From contig NZ_JAQIBB010000036.1 in assembly GCF_027920745.1 (NCBI RefSeq), positions 1 to 45,155 of the forward strand: a DNA stretch of 45,155 nt, written 5' to 3'. Position 1 is the first letter of the stretch; every line of letters begins with the position of its first letter. Source of the DNA: Gallibacterium faecale (GTDB lineage: Bacteria; Pseudomonadota; Gammaproteobacteria; Enterobacterales; Pasteurellaceae). Shown here piece by piece: positions 32,254-40,978 of the stretch. Position numbers and translations under genes: made by a program. A model generated the notes under the pieces. That model did no database searches and had not been told where the DNA came from. It was given only the letters and a program-made list of their open reading frames with translations.

Positions 32254-34029
32254 ATGAGGATTAAAATTATTATGTTGCGGGTTTTCTCTCTATATCCAGT
32301 ACTCTATTTTTTCGTTCTGAATTTAATTATTTTATCAGTGAGTCGCCTTGGTTTAGCCTTTTGGCAGAAAGAACGGGTTGATGCTGTAGATGGTTGGTTT
32401 CCACTCTTGGTACAAGGTGTACGTATGGATGTGGTTTCGCTATGTTGGCTATTTGGCCTATTTGCTTTGCTTTCAGCACTCTTTTTAGATAAAACTCAAT
32501 TTGGTTCTGTGTTTAGAGTGGTATTGCGGGTGGTATTAACGGCAGGATCTGTGTTTATCCTATTTATGGAATTAGCCACACCAGAATTTATTAGTACCTA
32601 TGATTTCCGTCCAAATCGTCTTTTTATTGAATATTTAGTTAATCCACGTGAAGTCTTTACTATGTTAGCTAAGGGCCATTTAGTGACGATGATTATTTCA
32701 ATTATTGTGACAGTATTGGCAACGTGGGGATATTGGAAGTTATCGGGTTATGTGGTACGTGATGCGAATGCGGGAAGCTGGCTATATCGTCCTGTAATTG
32801 CCGTTGTGGTTGCTGGATTAGTGTTTATGGGCGCGAGATCAACCTTTGATCATCGTGGAATTAATCCATCAATGGTTGCATTTTCGTCGGATCCACTGAT
32901 TAATTCATTGGTATTGAATTCGGGCTATTCGGTGATGTTCGCAATGCGACAAATGCGCCATGAAGAAGAATCTTCAGAAATTTATGGGCGCTTAGAACCA
33001 GAAGATATGTTAGCGACGCTCAAAGGTTTGCATCCACGCCCAGAGAGTGATTATATTGCTGGCGATATTCCATTATTAAGCAAAAATGAAGCAACCTATC
33101 GTGGTAAACCTAAAAATCTCGTTATTCTATTAGAGGAGAGTTTAGGAGCACAATTTATTGGTTCGTTAGGGGGATTACCGCTATCACCAAATCTTGATCA
33201 ATTAAGTAAAGAGGGTTGGTGGTTTGAAAATCTGTATGCAACAGGAACACGCTCGGTACGTGGCATAGAGGCAGTAGTTACTGGCTTTACGCCTACACCA
33301 GCACGTGCTGTAGTGAAATTAACCAATAGTCAAAATAATTTCTTCACCATTGCAGAGTTATTAGCTCGCAGAGGCTATCACACTTCATTTATCTATGGTG
33401 GGGAAAAACATTTCGATAATATGGCAAACTTTTTCTATGGTAATGGATTTAAATACATTATTGATGAAAAAGATTATCCAAATCCAAGTTTTAAAGGAAC
33501 TTGGGGGGTATCTGATGAGGATTTATTTGCTAGAGCGGATCAAGAGTTTCGCAAGTTACACCAAGAAGGGAAACCGTTCTTTAGTTTAGTCTTTAGTTCA
33601 AGCAATCACGATCCGTTTGAATTTCCAGATAATAAAATTGAGCTATATGAACAACCAAAAGCGACCAGAAATAATGCAGCAAAATACGCTGATTTTGCGA
33701 TTGGTGAGTTTTTCAAACGAGCGAAACAATCTGATTATTGGAAAGATACTATTTTCTTAGTGATTGCTGACCATGATTCACGAGTGGCCGGGGCTTCTTT
33801 AGTGCCAATTACCCATTTCCATATTCCAGCATTAATTATTGGTGATGGAATTGCGCCTAAACAAGATAATCGTCTCGTTAGCCAAATTGATATGCCACCG
33901 ACACTACTTTCATTAATTGGTATTGATGCTGAATATCCAATGTTAGGTTTTGATTTAACCAAATATAGTCCGAATCGAGCATTAATGCAGTTTGATAAAT
34001 CAATGGCATTGATGAATCAACAGCATTAG
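32254..34029 (+). CDS. LTA synthase-like membrane sulfatase, ended by in-frame TAG
   Basis: 591 residues. Four to five N-terminal membrane helices (about 5-205) and a periplasmic sulfatase/phosphoglycerol-transferase domain (about 285-560). Conserved points are LLEES (metal Glu), 'YATGTRSVRGIEAVV' (nucleophile Thr), 'DEDLFARADQEF' and 'VIADHDSR' (Asp/His). Gram-negative members modify surface or periplasmic glycans, or act as alkaline-phosphatase-like enzymes; this one's target is unknown. The TAG at 34027-34029 is followed in the same frame by 58 more sense codons (…VVILQPDKQPEGFNYDQAQ…LYHLPAENK) to TAA at 34204. That tail is typical of the family, so full length should be about 650. ATG 32272 is an alternative start. 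Confidence 0.88.
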   Translation: MRIKIIMLRVFSLYPVLYFFVLNLIILSVSRLGLAFWQKERVDAVDGWFPLLVQGVRMDVVSLCWLFGLFALLSALFLDKTQFGSVFRVVLRVVLTAGSVFILFMELATPEFISTYDFRPNRLFIEYLVNPREVFTMLAKGHLVTMIISIIVTVLATWGYWKLSGYVVRDANAGSWLYRPVIAVVVAGLVFMGARSTFDHRGINPSMVAFSSDPLINSLVLNSGYSVMFAMRQMRHEEESSEIYGRLEPEDMLATLKGLHPRPESDYIAGDIPLLSKNEATYRGKPKNLVILLEESLGAQFIGSLGGLPLSPNLDQLSKEGWWFENLYATGTRSVRGIEAVVTGFTPTPARAVVKLTNSQNNFFTIAELLARRGYHTSFIYGGEKHFDNMANFFYGNGFKYIIDEKDYPNPSFKGTWGVSDEDLFARADQEFRKLHQEGKPFFSLVFSSSNHDPFEFPDNKIELYEQPKATRNNAAKYADFAIGEFFKRAKQSDYWKDTIFLVIADHDSRVAGASLVPITHFHIPALIIGDGIAPKQDNRLVSQIDMPPTLLSLIGIDAEYPMLGFDLTKYSPNRALMQFDKSMALMNQQH

Positions 34030-34206
34030 GTTGTAATTTTACAACCAGATAAGCAGCCAGAAGGGTTTAACTACGATCAAGCACAGAAAGTATTACACCC
34101 AGCAGAAGTGCCAGCTGAGATGAAAAAACAAGCGTTAACTTATGCCTTATGGGGAAGTTATTTGTATAAAAATCGGTTGTATCATTTACCGGCGGAGAAT
34201 AAATAA
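34030..34206 (+). pseudogene. C-terminal extension of the sulfatase beyond the TAG
   Basis: 58 codons, no stop, in frame with the upstream gene: VVILQPDKQPEGFNYDQA…, EMKKQALTYALWGSYLYKNR and ending HLPAENK. LTA synthase-like proteins of gammaproteobacteria end with a similar '.LQPD….F.Y……L…A…PLY….YHLP' tail. A single base change to TAG (from a sense codon between His591 and Val) explains it. Confidence 0.75.
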
Positions 34207-34222
34207 TTATTTTAATTGTAAT

Positions 34223-34475
34223 ATCATTTAGGTTTCGCCCTAAAAGGCGACCTCCTTTTCTTTGATTTGCAAAGAAAAGGAGGCAAAAGAAAGCAAACCC
34301 TCGCACACTTGCTAATCCTCATTCCAATAAGATTTTTCGGGCGGCAAAAAACAGAGATTTTTCTCACTACGTTCGAAAAATGATCACTTTTTTTGCCTAA
34401 AAATCTTATTTTCATTCGGGCAAGTGTGAGAGGGAACCTATTAAACACTTATTAAGATTTGTGACTAAATTTAAA
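34223..34475 (-). repeat. Structured repeat, copy A (hairpin module)
   Basis: About 96% identical to 40677-40930. Order: 26-bp end cap (34227-34252, itself a CGCC/GGCG hairpin), a 14-bp stem (CCTCCTTTTCTTTG / CAAAGAAAAGGAGG), then a long imperfect hairpin (about 34299-34435) with A-T pairs 34330:34407 and 34338:34399. A 70-codon minus-strand frame (FPLTLARMKIRFLGKKSDHF…) is conserved among copies but has no start or ribosome site. I regard it as non-coding. Confidence 0.85.
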
Positions 34476-34636
34476 TTTATGTAGTGGGACACCACAGTGT
34501 TTCTTTTGCTTCGTTTTCTTTATACGAGTAAAGACAAAAAGCGATGGCTTTTTGAACGTTGCTTGCAACGGCTCGTTAGAGTGAGCAAGCTTACTTGCGA
34601 ATAAAATGAAGTCGCCCTTTAGGGCGAAACCTAAAT
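34227..34636. repeat. Repeat element bounded by 26-bp inverted caps
   Basis: The caps 34227-34252 and 34611-34636 match as inverted repeats at 25 of 26 positions. They enclose the hairpin module (reverse) and a second module (34500-34636) that is also present at 39804-39941. The whole fills most of the 615-bp gap between the sulfatase and cmoA. Length 410 bp, no transposase, so it is MITE-like or a structured repeat. Confidence 0.75.
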
Positions 34637-34821
34637 GCTTATTAGAGTAAAAATATCTGAAAAATATGAAATGGGTTTTGTCATCAAATAGAAGTTATCG
34701 ATTTATAGATGAAGAAAATTAAGAGTTTTATAAGGTAACACCCTCTAATATAATCCCTATTAAAAAAACAAACATTTTCTATTACAATAAGCACCTTTTT
34801 TCATTTCAAGTTAAACAATCC

Positions 34822-35550
34822 ATGGCTAAAGATATGATTTTCTCCGCCCCTATCGAAAAATTAGGCGATTTTACCTTTGATGAACATGTTGCAGAAGTGT
34901 TTCCTGATATGATTCAACGTTCTATACCGGGATACTCAAATATCATTACTGCAATCGGAATGTTAGCGGAGCGTTTTGTGCAACCACAAACGAATGTCTA
35001 TGATTTAGGGTGTTCACGTGGTGCAGCGACACTTTCGATTCGTCGTAATGTGCATTGTGACGGGGTAAAAATTTACGGTATTGATAATTCTGAACCTATG
35101 GTACAACGTTGTCGCCAACATTTAGCGGCTTACCATAGTGACGTTCCAGTTGAAATTTTATGTGATGATATTCGCCAGATTGACATTAATAATGCCTCAA
35201 TGGTGGTGTTAAATTTTACACTACAATTTATTCCACCAGCAGATCGAGAAGCCCTATTAAACAAAATTTACCAAGGGCTAACTAAAGGGGGAATTTTAGT
35301 GTTATCAGAAAAATATCGTTTTGAAGACGATGTGATTAATGATCTGCAAATTGATTTACACCATACGTTTAAACGAGCTAATGGATACAGTGAATTAGAA
35401 GTCAGTCAAAAACGGACGGCATTAGAAAATGTGATGAAAACAGATAGCATTGCTAGTCAAAAAGCATTGTTAGAAAAGATCGGATTTCAACACGTTGCGA
35501 TGTGGTTCCAATGCTTTAATTTTGGTTCAATGTTAGCGATTAAAGCCTAA
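34822..35550 (+). CDS. cmoA: Carboxy-S-adenosyl-L-methionine synthase
   Basis: 242 residues (E. coli CmoA 247). It makes carboxy-SAM from prephenate and SAM, used by CmoB for uridine-5-oxyacetate at tRNA position 34. Typical segments are 'FTFDEHVAEVFPDMIQRSIPGY', SAM motif 'VYDLGCSRGAATLSIR', and 'NFTLQFIPPADREALL'. cmoB is not in the window. cmoA-aspS-nudB-yebC-ruvC order resembles H. influenzae. Confidence 0.95.
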   Translation: MAKDMIFSAPIEKLGDFTFDEHVAEVFPDMIQRSIPGYSNIITAIGMLAERFVQPQTNVYDLGCSRGAATLSIRRNVHCDGVKIYGIDNSEPMVQRCRQHLAAYHSDVPVEILCDDIRQIDINNASMVVLNFTLQFIPPADREALLNKIYQGLTKGGILVLSEKYRFEDDVINDLQIDLHHTFKRANGYSELEVSQKRTALENVMKTDSIASQKALLEKIGFQHVAMWFQCFNFGSMLAIKA

Positions 35551-35694
35551 TAACCAAAATTACGCTATCCAGATTGAAATTTTTCATAGATTTCTGCGGG
35601 AAATGAATGAATCCAATTCAAACTAGAAGCGATTTTCGCTATAATCGCCAAGTTAATTTTTAGCTTAATTTAAAAACAAGGATTTATTATTATG

Positions 35695-37461
35695 ATGCGT
35701 TCACATTATTGCGGTGCATTAAACCGCAGTCATATTGGTCAAGAGGTTACTCTTAGTGGTTGGGTTCACCGTCGTCGTGATTTAGGCGGGTTAATTTTTA
35801 TCGATATGCGTGATCGTGAAGGGATTGTCCAAGTATTTATTGATCCACAAAATAAACAAGCATTTGAAAAAGCAGCAAATTTACGTAGTGAATACTGTAT
35901 CCAAATTAAAGGTCAAGTTATTGCGCGCCCAGATAACCAAATCAATAAAAATATGGCGACTGGTGAAGTAGAAGTTTCTGCAACCGACGTTTTAATTTAT
36001 AACGCATCAGATGTACTTCCATTAGATTTCAACCAAAACAATACTGAAGAACAACGTTTAAAATATCGTTATTTAGATTTACGCCGTCCAGAAATGGCAC
36101 AACGTTTAAAAACACGTGCAAAAATTACCAGTTATGTACGCCGTTTTATGGATAGTCACGGTTTTCTTGATATTGAAACACCAATGCTTACAAAAGCAAC
36201 GCCAGAAGGTGCACGTGACTATTTAGTACCAAGCCGTGTGCATAAAGGAAAATTCTATGCTTTGCCACAATCCCCACAACTGTTTAAACAATTATTAATG
36301 ATGGCGGGATTTGATCGCTATTATCAAATTGTGAAATGTTTCCGTGATGAGGATTTACGTGCGGATCGTCAGCCAGAATTCACCCAAATCGATGTGGAAA
36401 CTTCATTTCTTACCGCACCAGAAGTGCGTGAAATTATGGAAGAGATGGTTCATGGATTATGGTTAGAAATTTTAGGCGTAGATTTAGGTAAGTTCCCTGT
36501 CATGACCTTTGCAGAAGCAATGCGTCGTTTTGGTTCAGATAAACCAGATTTACGTAATCCATTAGAAATGGTGGATGTGGCAGATTTATTAAAAGACGTC
36601 GATTTTAAAGTGTTTAGTGGTCCAGCAAATGATCCAAAAGGACGTATTGCCGCAATTCGTGTACCAAATGGCGTAAGCATTACCCGTAAACAAATTGATG
36701 AATATACACAATTCGTTAGCATTTATGGTGCGAAAGGCTTAGCTTGGATGAAGATTAACGATCTTGCTGTGGGTATGGACGGAGTACAAAGTCCAATTGC
36801 AAAATTCTTATCGGAAGATGTATTAAAAGCAGTATTAGAACGTGTTCAAGCTCAAACAGGTGATATTATTTTCTTCGGTGCTGATAGCTATAAAGTAGTG
36901 ACTGATGCAATGGGTGCGTTACGTTTGAAATTAGGACGTGATTGTGGCTTAACTAAACTTGATCAATGGGCGCCATTATGGGTAATTGATTTCCCAATGT
37001 TTGAAGATGATGGTGAAGGTGGTTTAGCTGCAATGCACCATCCGTTTACTTCCCCTGCACACGTATCACCAGAAGAGTTAGAAAAATCACCAGTTGATGC
37101 AGTAGCTAACGCTTATGATATGGTGATTAATGGTTATGAAGTGGGCGGTGGTTCAGTGCGTATTTTCGATCCGAAAATGCAGCAAACCGTATTCCGTATT
37201 CTTGGTATTAATGAACAAGAGCAATATGAAAAATTTGGTTTCTTGTTAGATGCCCTAAAATTTGGAACTCCACCACACGCAGGGTTAGCATTTGGTTTAG
37301 ACCGTTTAACTATGTTACTCACTGGAACAGAAAATATTCGTGATGTGATTGCATTCCCTAAAACAACAGCAGCAGCTTGCTTAATGACTGAAGCGCCAAG
37401 TTTTGCTAATGCACAAGCCTTACAAGAGTTAGCTATTCAAGTGGTAAAAGGAAAAGAGTAG
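35695..37461 (+). CDS. aspS: Aspartyl-tRNA synthetase
   Basis: 588 residues from the second of two adjacent ATGs (MRSHYCGALNRSHIGQ aligns with the known E. coli start). Class II synthetase: N-terminal OB fold 1-105, motif 1 (RRFMDSHGFLDIETPMLTKATPEGARDYLVP), motif 2 (FRDEDLRADRQPEFTQIDVE), bacterial insertion domain (about 290-420), motif 3 (GLAFGLDRL). It charges tRNA-Asp. AAGGA upstream. The lipoprotein gene follows 13 nt later. Confidence 0.98.
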   Translation: MRSHYCGALNRSHIGQEVTLSGWVHRRRDLGGLIFIDMRDREGIVQVFIDPQNKQAFEKAANLRSEYCIQIKGQVIARPDNQINKNMATGEVEVSATDVLIYNASDVLPLDFNQNNTEEQRLKYRYLDLRRPEMAQRLKTRAKITSYVRRFMDSHGFLDIETPMLTKATPEGARDYLVPSRVHKGKFYALPQSPQLFKQLLMMAGFDRYYQIVKCFRDEDLRADRQPEFTQIDVETSFLTAPEVREIMEEMVHGLWLEILGVDLGKFPVMTFAEAMRRFGSDKPDLRNPLEMVDVADLLKDVDFKVFSGPANDPKGRIAAIRVPNGVSITRKQIDEYTQFVSIYGAKGLAWMKINDLAVGMDGVQSPIAKFLSEDVLKAVLERVQAQTGDIIFFGADSYKVVTDAMGALRLKLGRDCGLTKLDQWAPLWVIDFPMFEDDGEGGLAAMHHPFTSPAHVSPEELEKSPVDAVANAYDMVINGYEVGGGSVRIFDPKMQQTVFRILGINEQEQYEKFGFLLDALKFGTPPHAGLAFGLDRLTMLLTGTENIRDVIAFPKTTAAACLMTEAPSFANAQALQELAIQVVKGKE

Positions 37462-37474
37462 TAAAGAGGCAAAA

Positions 37475-38362
37475 ATGAAACTATATAAATGGGGCGTACT
37501 TTGTTTAAGTGGGTTAGCCCTATTTGCCTGCAAAGAAGAAAAGGTCGCTGAAAAAGTAACTCCACCACAAAATGAAGCCAAAGATCAGCTACCTTTAGTC
37601 AGTGCAAAAACAGTGACTTTTTTACGAGAGGAAAAATGTTTTGCAGAGGATCGTTGTTATCAGCTTGATTTACAAAGTTTAGCGACGAATGTTGATTGGA
37701 TTAATCAATATTTTGATGATGCTGCGCGTAAATTACTACAAGTTAATGATCCTAATCTTTCAGAAGCAGAGAGTGCAAAAAAACAAGCCGAATGGGATAA
37801 ATTACCGCTAGATCAACTCAAAAAAGCGTATATTGATGATGTAGCGTCATTATTCAAAGATGCAGAGTATGCACCTTTTGGATATTCGCTTGAATATCAA
37901 CCTCGCTTTATGGCACAAAACCAACAATTAGCGATGTTTAGTGATTATTTCTTCCATTATGCAGGTGGTGCACATGGTATTTATGCTACACACTTTATTA
38001 ACTTTGATTTAAAAGCGAAAAAAGTATTAAGCATTGATGATGTGCTATTACCAAATCAAAGAAAAGCATTTAATAATTTATTGCAAGAAGCTTATCTGGA
38101 TTATGTGGCTTCAGTAGAAAATGAACCTGATCATGATAAAGCAGAGCAATTATTGCAAGAACGTGCTGATATGGGGTGGACAGCAGAGCCAACAGATAAC
38201 TTTACCTTTACCTATAATGGAATGTTGTTAAGTTACCCACCTTATGAACTCGGTGCTTATGCAGAAGGTGAAATCCAGCTATTAATTCCGTATGAACGTT
38301 TAATAGATGTGGTAAAACCTGAATATTTATTTAATACAACAAAAACGATTATTTCTGAGTAA
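37475..38362 (+). CDS. DUF3298-domain lipoprotein
   Basis: 295 residues. Lipobox ALFAC gives Cys19 as the lipidated residue; the following Lys does not signal inner-membrane retention. The DUF4163/DUF3298 (RsiV/PdaC-like) region is 'YFFHYAGGAHGIYATHFINFDLKAKKVLSIDDVLL' and 'FTFTYNGMLLSYPPYELGAYAEGEIQLLIPYERL'. Some members of the fold bind lysozyme, others are of unknown function. 13 nt after aspS and directly before nudB, so it is probably co-transcribed. Confidence 0.85.
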   Translation: MKLYKWGVLCLSGLALFACKEEKVAEKVTPPQNEAKDQLPLVSAKTVTFLREEKCFAEDRCYQLDLQSLATNVDWINQYFDDAARKLLQVNDPNLSEAESAKKQAEWDKLPLDQLKKAYIDDVASLFKDAEYAPFGYSLEYQPRFMAQNQQLAMFSDYFFHYAGGAHGIYATHFINFDLKAKKVLSIDDVLLPNQRKAFNNLLQEAYLDYVASVENEPDHDKAEQLLQERADMGWTAEPTDNFTFTYNGMLLSYPPYELGAYAEGEIQLLIPYERLIDVVKPEYLFNTTKTIISE

Positions 38363-38818
38363 ATGATGAAATATAAACACCCTGAATCGGTTCTGGTCGT
38401 TGTGTATTGTACCAATACAAAACGGGTATTAATGCTGCAACGTAAAGACGATCAGGATTTTTGGCAATCTGTTTCGGGCAGTTTAGAAGTAGGCGAAACA
38501 CCAGCGCAAGCGGCAAAACGGGAAGTGTTTGAGGAATTACAATTAGATATTTCTACCTTACCAAGTATGCTTAAAGATTGTCACTATGAAGTTGATTTTG
38601 AAATCTTTGCCCAATTTCGTGCACGTTATGCACCGAATGTAACGCATTGTCACGAATATTGGTTTACCTTACCGTTAGCAGAGGAGTGTGCTGTCAGTTT
38701 AACAGAACATTCTGCCTATCGTTGGGTTGAAGCAGAAACTGCAATGAAGATGACAAAATCATGGAATAACGCGCAAGCGATAGAAAAATTTGTAATACAT
38801 CAACCTATTGAAAATTAA
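38363..38818 (+). CDS. nudB: Dihydroneopterin triphosphate diphosphatase
   Basis: 151 residues. Nudix box 'GSLEVGETPAQAAKREVFEEL' (about 45-65) with the RE..EE catalytic residues. The N-terminus 'HPESVLVVVYCTNTKRVLMLQRKDDQDFWQSVSG' matches NudB, which removes pyrophosphate from dihydroneopterin triphosphate in folate synthesis. It starts at the base after the previous stop; the second ATG (38366) could also serve. 12 nt before yebC. Confidence 0.94.
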   Translation: MMKYKHPESVLVVVYCTNTKRVLMLQRKDDQDFWQSVSGSLEVGETPAQAAKREVFEELQLDISTLPSMLKDCHYEVDFEIFAQFRARYAPNVTHCHEYWFTLPLAEECAVSLTEHSAYRWVEAETAMKMTKSWNNAQAIEKFVIHQPIEN

Positions 38819-38830
38819 AGAGGATTTTTC

Positions 38831-39571
38831 ATGGCTGGTCACAGTAAATGGGCTAATATTAAACACCGCAAAGCGGCGCAAGACGCACAACGTGGGAAAA
38901 TTTTTACTAAATTAATTCGTGAGTTAGTTACCGCAGCGAAAATGGGCGGACCAGATGTTGGTTCAAACCCTCGCTTACGTACAGCGGTTGATAAAGCATT
39001 ATCAAATAATATGACTCGTGACACAATCAATCGTGCTATTCAACGTGGTGCTGGTGGTGGTGATGATACCAATATGGAATCTATCGTTTACGAAGGTTAT
39101 GGCCCAGGTGGTACAGCAATTATTGTTGAATGTTTAACGGATAACCGTAAACGTACTGTATCGGAAGTTCGCCATGCTTTTACTAAATGTGGTGGAAATT
39201 TAGGTACTGACGGTTCAGTGGCTTACTTATTTACACGTAAAGGCTTAATCTTAGTAAATCAAGCTGATGAAGATGCATTAATGGAAGCGGCTATTGAAGC
39301 AGGAGCAGATGATGTACAGCCACAAGATGATGGTAGTTTTGAGATCTATACCGCTTGGGAAGATCTTAGCTCAGTACGTGATGCATTAACTGAAGCCGGC
39401 TTTAAAATTGATGAAGCTGAAGTAAGTATGATCCCATCAACTACGGCGGAATTAGATGCGGATACAGCACCAAAACTAATGCGTTTAGTTGATATGTTAG
39501 AAGATTGCGATGATGTGCAAAACGTATATCACAATGGTGATATGAGTGATGAAGTAGCAGCATTATTGTAA
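38831..39571 (+). CDS. yebC: YebC/PmpR-family regulatory protein
   Basis: 246 residues, as E. coli YebC. MAGHSKWANIKHRKAAQDAQRGK is the invariant N-terminus; acidic C-terminus. The family includes DNA-binding regulators and, by recent work, ribosome-associated factors that relieve stalling at proline stretches. AGAGGA upstream. Strong terminator at 39585 and repeat copy B then separate it from ruvC, although both are usually close together. Confidence 0.96.
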   Translation: MAGHSKWANIKHRKAAQDAQRGKIFTKLIRELVTAAKMGGPDVGSNPRLRTAVDKALSNNMTRDTINRAIQRGAGGGDDTNMESIVYEGYGPGGTAIIVECLTDNRKRTVSEVRHAFTKCGGNLGTDGSVAYLFTRKGLILVNQADEDALMEAAIEAGADDVQPQDDGSFEIYTAWEDLSSVRDALTEAGFKIDEAEVSMIPSTTAELDADTAPKLMRLVDMLEDCDDVQNVYHNGDMSDEVAALL

Positions 39572-39584
39572 GAATGATGAGTTA

Positions 39585-39610
39585 AAAAAGGGGGCTTAGC
39601 CCCCTTTTTA
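39585..39610 (+). terminator. Intrinsic terminator after yebC
   Basis: 11-bp perfect stem AAAAAGGGGGC (39585-39595) / GCCCCCTTTTT (39599-39609), loop TTA. Confidence 0.92.
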
Positions 39611-39631
39611 CTAGTAAAGTGAAATCCTATT

Positions 39632-39941
39632 CATAAATCTTGATAAATGGTTCATTTGGGTTCCCTCTTACACTTGCCCGAATGGAAATAAGATTTTCAG
39701 GCAAAAAAAGTGATCATTTTTCGAACGTAGTGAGAAAAATCTCTGTTTTTTGCCGCCCGGAAAATCTTATTGGAATGAGGATTAGCAAGTGTGCGAGGGC
39801 GTACTTTCTTTTGCTTCGTTTTCTTTGTACGAGCAATGACAAAAAGCGACCGCTTTTTGAACGTTGCTTGCAACGGCCCGTTAGGGTGAGCAAGCTTGCT
39901 TGCGAATAAAATGAAGTCGCCCTTTAGGGCGAAACCTAAAT
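39632..39941 (+). repeat. Structured repeat, copy B
   Basis: Inverted relative to copy C. The hairpin module (39632-39800) pairs CCCTC…ACACTTGC with GCAAGTGT…GAGGG and ATAAGATTTT with AAAATCTTAT. The informative pairs are A-T (39690:39768) and C-G (39698:39760). The second module (39804-39941) carries small palindromes (AAAAAGCG/CGCTTTTT, CGTTGC/GCAACG) and ends with the 26-bp cap 39916-39941. It occupies most of the 470-bp yebC-ruvC gap. Confidence 0.85.
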
Positions 39942-40042
39942 TTATAATTTAGTGAAAGAATTAGTAGCCAAATATTGTGGACTAAATAGGGCCTATTCTT
40001 CCCAGAAAGATAGGCAAAACCCTAATATTTTTAACATTCAAT

Positions 40043-40612
40043 ATGATTATTCTCGGCATTGACCCCGGATCACGCCTAACTGGTTATGGCGTTATCCGCC
40101 AACAAGGTAAACAACTCACCTATCTCGGCAGTGGTGTAATTCGTACTGAAGTTGATGATCTTCCAACACGATTACAACGAATTTACGCTGGTGTAACGGA
40201 GATTATTACTCAATTTCAGCCAGATGTTTTTTCGATTGAACAAGTCTTTATGGCGAAAAATGCTGATTCCGCGCTAAAGCTAGGGCAGGCAAGAGGAGCA
40301 GCAATTGTTGCCGCAACCAATCATCAATTACCGGTTTTTGAATATGCGGCAAGATTAGTGAAACAAACTGTGGTAGGAATTGGTTCCGCTGATAAAAAGC
40401 AAGTGCAGCATATGGTGACAAAAATTTTAACATTATCTGCTTCACCACAAGCTGACGCCGCAGATGCGTTAGCGATTGCAATTACTCACGCTCACTCTTA
40501 TCAATATTCACTACAAGTTGCTCAAGTAGGACAATCCAAATTAACGGGAAATGCGGCTTTGTTACGTGCAAGGTATAGTCGGGGACGCTTTCGCTTAAAG
40601 GTAGAAGAATAA
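40043..40612 (+). CDS. ruvC: Holliday junction resolvase RuvC
   Basis: 189 residues. MIILGIDPGSRLTGYGV contains the first catalytic Asp (D7). 'FSIEQVFMAKNADSALKLGQARG' holds the catalytic Glu, and 'PQADAADALAIAITHAH' the remaining Asp residues. It cuts Holliday junctions symmetrically. It stands alone, bracketed by inverted repeat copies B and C. ruvAB is 15.5 kb away on the opposite strand. The likely start ATG 40043 has no strong ribosome site. Confidence 0.96.
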   Translation: MIILGIDPGSRLTGYGVIRQQGKQLTYLGSGVIRTEVDDLPTRLQRIYAGVTEIITQFQPDVFSIEQVFMAKNADSALKLGQARGAAIVAATNHQLPVFEYAARLVKQTVVGIGSADKKQVQHMVTKILTLSASPQADAADALAIAITHAHSYQYSLQVAQVGQSKLTGNAALLRARYSRGRFRLKVEE

Positions 40613-40676
40613 TTTTTGTGTACAGATATTAAGTAGTTTGCTCTTGAAGTTTATTTTTAGATATTTTTTCTTTCAG

Positions 40677-40930
40677 TATCATTTAGGTTTCGCCCTAAAA
40701 GGCGACCTCCTTTTCTTTGATTTGCAAAGAAAAGGAGGCAAAAGAAAGCAAACCCTCGCACACTTGCTAATCCTCATTCCAATCAGATTTTCCGGGCGGC
40801 AAAAAACAGAGATTTTTCTCACTGCGTTCGAAAAATGATCACTTTTTTTGCCTGAAAATCTGATTTCCATTCGGGCAAGTGTGAGAGGGAACCCATTAAA
40901 CATTTATCAAGATTTGTGATTAAATTTAAA
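40677..40930 (-). repeat. Structured repeat, copy C
   Basis: Same orientation as copy A. Cap 40681-40706, 14-bp stem 40706-40719 / 40725-40738, then the long hairpin with C-G pairs 40784:40862 and 40792:40854. It fills most of the gap between the convergent ruvC and fabA and may terminate transcription from both sides. Confidence 0.85.
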
Positions 40931-40978
40931 AAATTTTTAGTTATTTAACTGGGTATTCATAGACCAGCACAAATACTA

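Noticed and set aside
34224..34448. 70-codon minus-strand frame shared by copies of the repeat (also 39640-39909 plus and 40679-40903 minus)
   Set aside because: The frame is kept in all copies, but it lies across a long hairpin, lacks a ribosome site and proper start, and substitutions follow base pairing. I treat it as a by-product of a non-coding repeat.
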